DNA of 64,000 nucleotides from an uncultured Paracoccaceae bacterium (lineage in GTDB: Bacteria > Pseudomonadota > Alphaproteobacteria > Rhodobacterales > Rhodobacteraceae): the NCBI GenBank assembly GCA_938028765.1, contig CALIZF010000011.1, forward strand, positions 1-64,000, written 5' to 3'. The position numbers and the translations under genes were made by a program. Under the pieces are notes generated by a model. It ran no database searches, was not told the DNA's origin, and worked only from the letters and a program-made list of their open reading frames with translations. Numbering within the stretch: position 1 is the stretch's first letter; each line of letters starts with the position of its first letter. Shown in pieces: positions 59,250 to 64,000 of this stretch.

Positions 59250-61094
59250 TCAGCCCTGCCACCACCAGACCTCGGGCAGGAAGCCCGACCACGCGCCGTA
59301 AAGCGCCAGCCGGTCCGCCGGCCAGGCAAGGCGCGCGTCATGGGCGATCCGCGCCCGGTCGGCGAACCACAGGGGCACCACATAGCGCCCGGCCATCAGC
59401 GCCCGGTCGAGCGCGCGGGCGGCGGCGCGGTGATCTTCGGGCGTGCGCGCGGCGATCAGGCGCTCGATCATCGCCTCGACCGCTGGGCTGTCCACGCCCG
59501 GCCAGTTGCGCGTGCCGGGTTCGGTCACGCCGCGGCGCGACCAGTAGAGCTTCTGTTCGGTGCCGGGCGACAGCGACATGGCGCGCCGCATCGGCACGAT
59601 GTCGAAGTCGTAGACGTTCGTGCGCGCCGTCATCTGGGCGTCGTCCACCGCCTGGATGCGCAGGGCGATGCCGATCCGGTCCAGCGCCGCCGCCCAGATC
59701 GTCGCCGCCGCCCGCAGGTCTGCCGCGCCGAGCGGCAGGAGCAGCTCGAACGCCATCGGCTTTCCCGCGTCGTCGCGCATCGTGCCCCCGGCGTTCGACC
59801 AGCCCGCGCCCTCGAGCCGCCGCACCGCCGCACGCAGACCTGCCCGGTTGGCCTCGGAAGGATCGCCGGGGGGCAGCGCGAGGTCGTCGAAGGCGTCGGG
59901 CGGCAGGCTGCCGGCATAGGGGGCGAGCAGCGCCCGCGTCTGCGCATCCGCCGGGCCGGGCGGCATGGCAAGGGCCGAATTGCCGAAGTAGGACGGGATC
60001 CGCGGTTCGGCCCCGCCGTTCACGGTTGCATTGACGAAGGGGAAGTTGAAGGTCTCGATCAGCGCCGCGCGCACCCGCCAGTCGCCGAGCGGCGGGCGGC
60101 GGGTGTTGAAGGCGAAGCCGAACATGCCCGACGGGGCCCCCATCCGCACCTCGGCGCGCCGGACCCGGCCGTCGCGCACCGCCGGGAAGTCATAGCCGGT
60201 CTGCCAGCGCGTGACGTTCGGCTCGCGGAAGACCGACAGCAGGCCCGCCTTGAACGCCTCGAACAGCGCCTGTCCGTCGGCGAAGTAGTCCACCCGGATC
60301 TCGTCGAAGTTGTGCATCCCACGCAGTGCGGGCAGGTCGGCCGCCCACCAGGCCGGGTCGCGCACCAGCGTGAGGAACCGCCCCGGCTCGAAGGCGCCGA
60401 TGCGGTAGGGACCCGACCCCGTGAAGGGGACGAGGGTGGTGTCCGCGAAGTCGCGCCCCTGCCAGTCGGCCGCCTTGAGGACCGGGCGCAGGCCCAGCAG
60501 CAGCGGCAGCTCGGGGTCGGGCGCGCGGAAGTCGAACCGCACCCGCCGCTCGCCCGTCTGCCGCACCGCGGCAACCGCGGCATGGGCGGCGAAGTAGCGC
60601 GGGCTGCCCTGCGTGCCCAGAAGATCGTGGGAGGCGATCACATCGGCGACCGTCACCGGGCTGCCGTCGGCGAACCGAGCCCCGGGGTGCAGCGCGAATT
60701 CCACGAAGGATCGCGCGGAATCGGTCGCCACCGATTCGGCCAGAAGGCCATAAAGCGTGAACGGCTCGTCCCAGGCGCGGGTCAGAAGCGTGCCGACCGT
60801 GAACTGCGCCACCCAGGGCGGCGCGCGACCCTTGAGGATGAAGGGGTTGAGACTGTCGAATCCGCCCGTCTCGCCGAACACGATCCGCCCGCCCTTCGGC
60901 GCCGCCGGATTGGCGTTCGGCGGATGCGCGAAACCCGCGGGCAGCGCCGGCGCGCCATACATGGCGATCCCGTGCGCCGGGACCACATCGCCTAGCGCCT
61001 CCGCCTCAGCCGCGCCGGACCCGCCGCGCAACAGCAGACCACCCGCGGCGGCCAGTCCCGCTGCAACGGCATCCCGCCGGGTGATGTTCCGCAT
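59250..61094 (-). CDS. Extracellular solute-binding protein, family 5 (YejA-like)
   Basis: A 614-residue periplasmic binding protein of the large YejA subgroup. A Tat-like N-terminus NITRRDAVAAGLA is followed by HGIAMYGAPALPAGFAHPPNANP, the segment typical of YejA. The family blocks GGFDSLNPFILKG, FVEFALHPGARFADGSPVTVADV, and FTGSGPYRIG follow. YejA with YejBEF imports microcin C-like or oligopeptide compounds; no permease or ATPase gene is adjacent, so it stands alone here. The 157 bp between the XRE-cupin pseudogene and its stop hold no visible gene. Confidence 0.88.
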   Translation of the reverse strand: MRNITRRDAVAAGLAAAGGLLLRGGSGAAEAEALGDVVPAHGIAMYGAPALPAGFAHPPNANPAAPKGGRIVFGETGGFDSLNPFILKGRAPPWVAQFTVGTLLTRAWDEPFTLYGLLAESVATDSARSFVEFALHPGARFADGSPVTVADVIASHDLLGTQGSPRYFAAHAAVAAVRQTGERRVRFDFRAPDPELPLLLGLRPVLKAADWQGRDFADTTLVPFTGSGPYRIGAFEPGRFLTLVRDPAWWAADLPALRGMHNFDEIRVDYFADGQALFEAFKAGLLSVFREPNVTRWQTGYDFPAVRDGRVRRAEVRMGAPSGMFGFAFNTRRPPLGDWRVRAALIETFNFPFVNATVNGGAEPRIPSYFGNSALAMPPGPADAQTRALLAPYAGSLPPDAFDDLALPPGDPSEANRAGLRAAVRRLEGAGWSNAGGTMRDDAGKPMAFELLLPLGAADLRAAATIWAAALDRIGIALRIQAVDDAQMTARTNVYDFDIVPMRRAMSLSPGTEQKLYWSRRGVTEPGTRNWPGVDSPAVEAMIERLIAARTPEDHRAAARALDRALMAGRYVVPLWFADRARIAHDARLAWPADRLALYGAWSGFLPEVWWWQG

Positions 61095-61170
61095 CGGCTG
61101 CGCCCCTGCCTGCCTGTCGCCGGTTGCGACGATTCCTAGCGGCGACGACGGCGCGGATCAAACTTTTGGC

Positions 61171-61199
61171 TTGGAACTCCGCGCAGGCAGCGGTATAAG
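61171..61199 (+). promoter_or_regulatory. Sigma-70-type promoter of the candidate small RNA
   Basis: TTGGAA (61171-61176), a 17-base spacer and TATAAG (61194-61199) form the best housekeeping promoter I see in the window. Transcription would start around A61206. It points away from the divergent YejA-like gene and is followed within 81 bp by a strong terminator with no open reading frame between. Confidence 0.75.
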
Positions 61200-61205
61200 T
61201 TCCTC

Positions 61206-61280
61206 ACTGCTCGATAGGTTTCTTGCCTGTATGAAACCTGCCTCACACTGAACGCGGGCCTTGTGCCCGCGTTTTTTTTT
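61206..61280 (+). ncRNA. Candidate trans-acting small RNA, about 75 nt
   Basis: A compact transcription unit lies between the YejA-like gene and bdhA: promoter at 61171-61199, predicted start near 61206 and end in the T-run at 61280. Stem 1 pairs AGGTTTC (61216-61222) with GAAACCT (61233-61239) and exposes the 10-nt loop TTGCCTGTAT. A single-stranded GCCTCACACTGA segment follows, then the terminator stem. There is no start codon with a ribosome-binding site and no protein-length frame inside. The layout (short 5' stem, unpaired linker, terminator with long U-tail) is typical of Hfq-dependent small RNAs. I cannot assign it to a named family. Confidence 0.65.
61252..61280 (+). terminator. Strong intrinsic terminator with nine Ts
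   Basis: ACGCGGGC (61252-61259) pairs exactly with GCCCGCGT (61265-61272) around a 5-base loop, followed by an unbroken T-run to 61280. No protein gene on the plus strand ends here; the nearest coding sequence upstream is on the other strand. It therefore must end a non-coding transcript. Confidence 0.9.
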
Positions 61281-61372
61281 GCCCGCGCCCGCCGCGCCAA
61301 CCCACGGCTTTCCTTCGCGTCTGCGGCGTGCGAGGTTTCGCGCGTGCGAAACGGCAAGGCGGAGGGGTGGCC

Positions 61373-62146
61373 ATGACGCTGCAGGGCAGGCGGGCGATCG
61401 TCACGGGGTCGAACTCGGGCATCGGGCTCGGGATCGCGGTGGAACTGGCGCGAGCGGGGGCGTCGGTCGTGCTGAACTCGTTCACCGACCGCCCCGAGGA
61501 TCACGCGTTGGCCGACCGTCTGGCGGCCGAGCACGGCGTGCCCGTCCGCTACATCCGCGCCGACATGAGCAAGGGGGACGACTGCCGCGCGCTGGTCGAT
61601 CAGGCGGGCGGCTGCGACATCCTCGTGAACAACGCAGGCATCCAGCACGTGGCCCCGATCGACGAATTCCCGGTCGAGAAGTGGGACGCGATCCTCGCCA
61701 TCAATCTGACCTCGGCCTTCCACACGACGGCCGCGGCGCTGCCGGGCATGAAGGCTCGGGGCTGGGGCCGGGTCATCAATGTGGCCTCGGCCCACGGCCT
61801 GACGGCCAGCCCCTTCAAGTCGGCCTATGTGGCGGCGAAGCACGGTGTGGTGGGGCTGACCAAGGCGGCGGCGCTGGAGGTCGCGGGGCAGGGGATCACG
61901 GTCAACGCGATCTGCCCCGGTTATGTCCTGACGCCGCTGGTCGAGGCGCAGATCCCCGACCAGATGAAGGTGCACGGGATGGACCGCGACACGGTCATCC
62001 GCGAGGTGATGCTGGTGCGCCAGCCCTCGCGCCAGTTTGCCACGGTGGAACAGATCGGGGGCACGGCGGTCTGGCTCTGCTCGGCGGCGGCCGACCAAGT
62101 GACCGGCACCACGATCAGCGTGGACGGCGGATGGACGGCGCTATGA
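61373..62146 (+). CDS. bdhA: 3-Hydroxybutyrate dehydrogenase
   Basis: A 257-residue short-chain dehydrogenase that interconverts D-3-hydroxybutyrate and acetoacetate with NAD+, part of polyhydroxybutyrate turnover. The cofactor motif TGSNSGIG is at 11-18, NNAG at 86-89 and the catalytic triad Ser139, Tyr152 and Lys156 in NVASAHG and SAYVAAKHG. The C-terminal block AEQ-like ADQVTGTTISVDGGWTAL is typical. The GGAGGGGTGG ribosome-binding site selects ATG 61373. A patatin-like gene follows after 43 bp, a pairing that suggests lipid or polymer-granule degradation. Confidence 0.9.
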   Translation: MTLQGRRAIVTGSNSGIGLGIAVELARAGASVVLNSFTDRPEDHALADRLAAEHGVPVRYIRADMSKGDDCRALVDQAGGCDILVNNAGIQHVAPIDEFPVEKWDAILAINLTSAFHTTAAALPGMKARGWGRVINVASAHGLTASPFKSAYVAAKHGVVGLTKAAALEVAGQGITVNAICPGYVLTPLVEAQIPDQMKVHGMDRDTVIREVMLVRQPSRQFATVEQIGGTAVWLCSAAADQVTGTTISVDGGWTAL

Positions 62147-62189
62147 CCCGGACCTGCGGGGCGCGGACGGCCGGACAGGCGGCGCGGCC

Positions 62190-63224
62190 GTGACGGTGCC
62201 GATTAGCCTCGCGCTGCAGGGCGGGGGCGCGCACGGCGCCTTCACCTGGGGCGTGCTCGACCGGCTCCTCGACGAACCGGGGATCGTGGTCGCCGGCATA
62301 TCCGGCACCTCCGCCGGTGCGCTGAACGGGGCGGCGTTCAAGGCGGGATGGGTCGAGGACGGGGCGGCAGGCGCGCGGGCGCAGCTCGACGGGCTTTGGC
62401 GGCAGATGGGGGCGGTTGGCGACTGGCGGCTGCAGCCCTGGCTGACCGCGCTGATGCCCGTTGCCCGGGTCGCCGGCGAAGTGGCCGAGGCGCTGATGCC
62501 CGTGTCGCCACAGGGGATCGCGGCGCAGCTCTTCAGCCCTTACGCCTGGGGCCCTGCCTGGCGCAACCCGCTGGAGCCCGTGGTGCGCCGGTTCCGCTAC
62601 GACCGGGTCTGCGCGAAGGAACCGCCTGCGCTGTTCGTCAGCGCCACCAATGTGCGCACCGGCAAGATCCGGGTCTTCGAGGGGGACGAGATCTCGACGG
62701 GCGCCATCCTGGCCTCGGCCTGCCTGCCCACGGTATTCCAGGCGGTCGAACTCGAGGATCCCCGAACCGGGCGGCGCGAGGCGTTCTGGGACGGCGGCTA
62801 TGCCGGCAACCCCGCGCTGTTCCCGCTGTTCGACGCGGGATTGCCCGACGACATCGTCATCGTCAGCATCAACCCGTTCTACCGCCCCGACCTGCCGACC
62901 ACGCCGATCGAAATCCAGAGCCGGATCAATGAGATCAGCTTCAATTCCTCGCTTCTGCGCGACCTGCGCGCGATCCGTTTCGTCAAGGAACTGATCGCCG
63001 AGGGCAAGGTGGCGCGCGGGGCGATGAAGGACGTGCGCCTGCACCTGATCGCCGACGACGACCTGATGAACGACTTGTCCTCGACCACCAAGATCGCGCC
63101 GACGCCGTTCCTGCTGCACCGCCTGCGGACGGCGGGCCGGGCGGCGGCCGACCGGTTCCTGCGTGACCATCGGGGCGATCTCGGGGTGCGCCCGACACTG
63201 GACCTCGACGCCGTGATCGACTGA
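62190..63224 (+). CDS. Patatin-like phospholipase
   Basis: A 344-residue serine hydrolase of the patatin family starting at GTG 62190. The oxyanion-hole stretch LQGGGAHGAF is at 9-18, the nucleophile elbow GTSAG carries Ser41 and the catalytic Asp201 lies in DGGYAGN, forming the Ser-Asp dyad. Members cleave acyl esters of phospholipids or act on polyhydroxyalkanoate granules. It follows bdhA after 43 bp in the same direction, so a role in releasing hydroxybutyrate or fatty acids for the neighbour is plausible but inferred. Confidence 0.88.
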   Translation: MTVPISLALQGGGAHGAFTWGVLDRLLDEPGIVVAGISGTSAGALNGAAFKAGWVEDGAAGARAQLDGLWRQMGAVGDWRLQPWLTALMPVARVAGEVAEALMPVSPQGIAAQLFSPYAWGPAWRNPLEPVVRRFRYDRVCAKEPPALFVSATNVRTGKIRVFEGDEISTGAILASACLPTVFQAVELEDPRTGRREAFWDGGYAGNPALFPLFDAGLPDDIVIVSINPFYRPDLPTTPIEIQSRINEISFNSSLLRDLRAIRFVKELIAEGKVARGAMKDVRLHLIADDDLMNDLSSTTKIAPTPFLLHRLRTAGRAAADRFLRDHRGDLGVRPTLDLDAVID

Positions 63225-63226
63225 CC

Positions 63227-63757
63227 TCAGCCCGCCGGCAGCATCGCGGCAAGCGCCCGCATGGTTACGCCGATGCCGGTGTCGGGCACGCGCCAAGCAC
63301 CGGGTCGCGCCATGAGAGGGCGCAGCGCCGCCGCGCCGAAGCCGAGGCCTGCAAACCAGACGAAGGACGCGGTTGTCGCGCCAGCGCCGAAGGCCCAGGC
63401 CGCGGGGGCGGGGTAGCAGGTCGAGATGGCGCCGATCAGCGCCACCGTGTCCAGCCAGACATGCGGGTTCAGCGGGGTGAACCCCGCGGCCGTCCCGAGC
63501 GTGCGCCAAAGGCCCGGGGCCTGCCCCGCTACGTCGAGGCCGCCGCCGCCCCGCCACGCGGCCCGGAGCCGCAGTGCGCTGTAAGCCGCAAGACAACCCG
63601 CCCCCGCCAGTGCCATCGCCCGCGGCAGCCAGGGGGCAGCGATCAGGACCGCGTCCGACGCGCCGCGGAAGAAGACCAGCGGCAGGAGATGCCGCCCCTT
63701 CGGGCCCTGCCGCAGGACGAGGGCACTCTGCGCGCCGATCGCCACGATCAAGGTCAG
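63227..63757 (-). CDS. LysE/ArgO-family amino-acid exporter, start uncertain
   Basis: A LysE-type membrane exporter of about 175 residues with motifs IVAIGAQSALVLRQG near the N-terminus and GFTPLNPHVWLDTVALIG in the middle. The family-type N-terminal segment (AFSAGLVTGLTLIV) is encoded in frame upstream, but it has no ATG or GTG. Only CTG 63757 or TTG 63751 could start translation, and further upstream the frame enters the end of the DUF502 gene. Either an unusual start codon is used, coupled to that gene, or the start has been lost. It ends 2 bp after the patatin stop on the opposite strand. Confidence 0.7.
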   Translation of the reverse strand: MTLIVAIGAQSALVLRQGPKGRHLLPLVFFRGASDAVLIAAPWLPRAMALAGAGCLAAYSALRLRAAWRGGGGLDVAGQAPGLWRTLGTAAGFTPLNPHVWLDTVALIGAISTCYPAPAAWAFGAGATTASFVWFAGLGFGAAALRPLMARPGAWRVPDTGIGVTMRALAAMLPAG

Positions 63758-63794
63758 CCCGGTGACGAGCCCGGCCGAAAAGGCTACCGAGCGG

Positions 63795-64000
63795 TCAGCC
63801 CTGCCCGACGGCGACCGGCCGCGTGGGATCGCGCGGGGCAGGATAGACGAGGCCGGCCGAGATCATCAGCTTCGCCGCCTCCTCGATCGTCATGTCGAGA
63901 ATCACGACATCGGACGCCGGAACGAACATCAGGAAACCTGTGGTTGGGTTCGGCGTGGTCGGCATGAAGATCGCGACATGCTCGCCCGGCAGGCGCGCGG
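63795..64000 (-). CDS. DUF502-family protein, C-terminal part
   Basis: The last 67 codons of a minus-strand gene that continues past the right edge. The reading RLPGEHVAIFMPTTPNPTTG, then FLMFVPASDVVILDMTIEEA and AAKLMISAGLV matches the conserved C-terminal block of DUF502 membrane proteins. It ends TRPVAVGQG with the stop at 63795-63797. DUF502 proteins are small two-helix membrane proteins of unknown function. The LysE-type frame starts 38 to 44 bp downstream of this stop, so the two may be coupled. Confidence 0.85.
   Translation of the reverse strand, partial: ARLPGEHVAIFMPTTPNPTTGFLMFVPASDVVILDMTIEEAAKLMISAGLVYPAPRDPTRPVAVGQG

Noticed and set aside
1..64000. CRISPR array, insertion sequence or transposase
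   Set aside because: No regularly spaced direct repeats of 24-40 bp and no transposase or integrase motif were seen; short tandem or inverted repeats found are explained locally.

Overview
The window (about 70% GC) comes from an alphaproteobacterium, very probably a member of the Rhodobacteraceae. The evidence is a soxSR/soxVW layout like that of Paracoccus and Rhodovulum, a DmdB-type methylthiopropionyl-CoA ligase close to marine Rhodobacterales enzymes, an Asp-type HemB, and a 3-hydroxybutyrate dehydrogenase/patatin pair. Apart from positions 1-470 and a few AT-rich regulatory islands, the DNA is dense, high-GC chromosome. I found no insertion sequence, integrase or CRISPR array.

Layout. 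1-547: edge of a lower-GC segment abutting the 3' end of a tRNA-Asn gene, a common integration site. 608-4528: MBL-fold hydrolase, EnvZ-type histidine kinase, DmdB-like ligase. 4628-17223: a sulfur-oxidation (sox) locus. One arm, soxS-soxR-soxT, is on the minus strand; the other, soxVW then soxYZAXBCDEF, is on the plus strand and ends in a terminator. 17290-21065: glycerate kinase, YeiH-type anion exporter, mobA and its partner. 21218-27033: complete peptide-type ABC transporter and a phosphoesterase. 27280-29002: MarR pseudogene and two flavodoxin-fold reductases. 29187-34796: NMT1-type ABC transporter with an amidohydrolase and an FAD-linked oxidase. 34972-48373: a divergent catabolic locus. 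48381-54333: SYLF protein, hemB, membrane protein, mfd. 54343-61094: Bcr/CflA exporter, DsbA-like protein, decayed lysE, acyl-CoA synthetase, decayed XRE-cupin regulator, YejA-like binding protein. 61171-61280: a strong small-RNA candidate. 61373-64000: bdhA, patatin, LysE-type exporter and a DUF502 gene running off the edge.

How the genes work together. The sox genes encode periplasmic thiosulfate/sulfide oxidation: SoxAX and SoxYZ load sulfur, SoxB hydrolyses sulfate off, SoxCD oxidises sulfane sulfur, and SoxE and SoxF handle electrons and sulfide. SoxV, SoxW and SoxS provide thiol reduction, SoxR represses, and YeeE/YedE and YeiH transporters flank the locus. Unusual points are soxX placed between soxA and soxB, a mono-haem SoxA, and a SoxR whose cysteines match the spacing of the persulfide sensor SqrR.

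The best candidate for an undescribed system is 34972-48373. A FAD oxidoreductase plus a five-gene peptide-type importer diverge from a cyclase-family hydrolase, a paralogous FAD oxidoreductase, a MarR regulator and IorAB, across an 88-bp AT-rich promoter. This looks like a regulated uptake and degradation pathway for an aromatic or indolic compound. Its substrate cannot be read from sequence alone.
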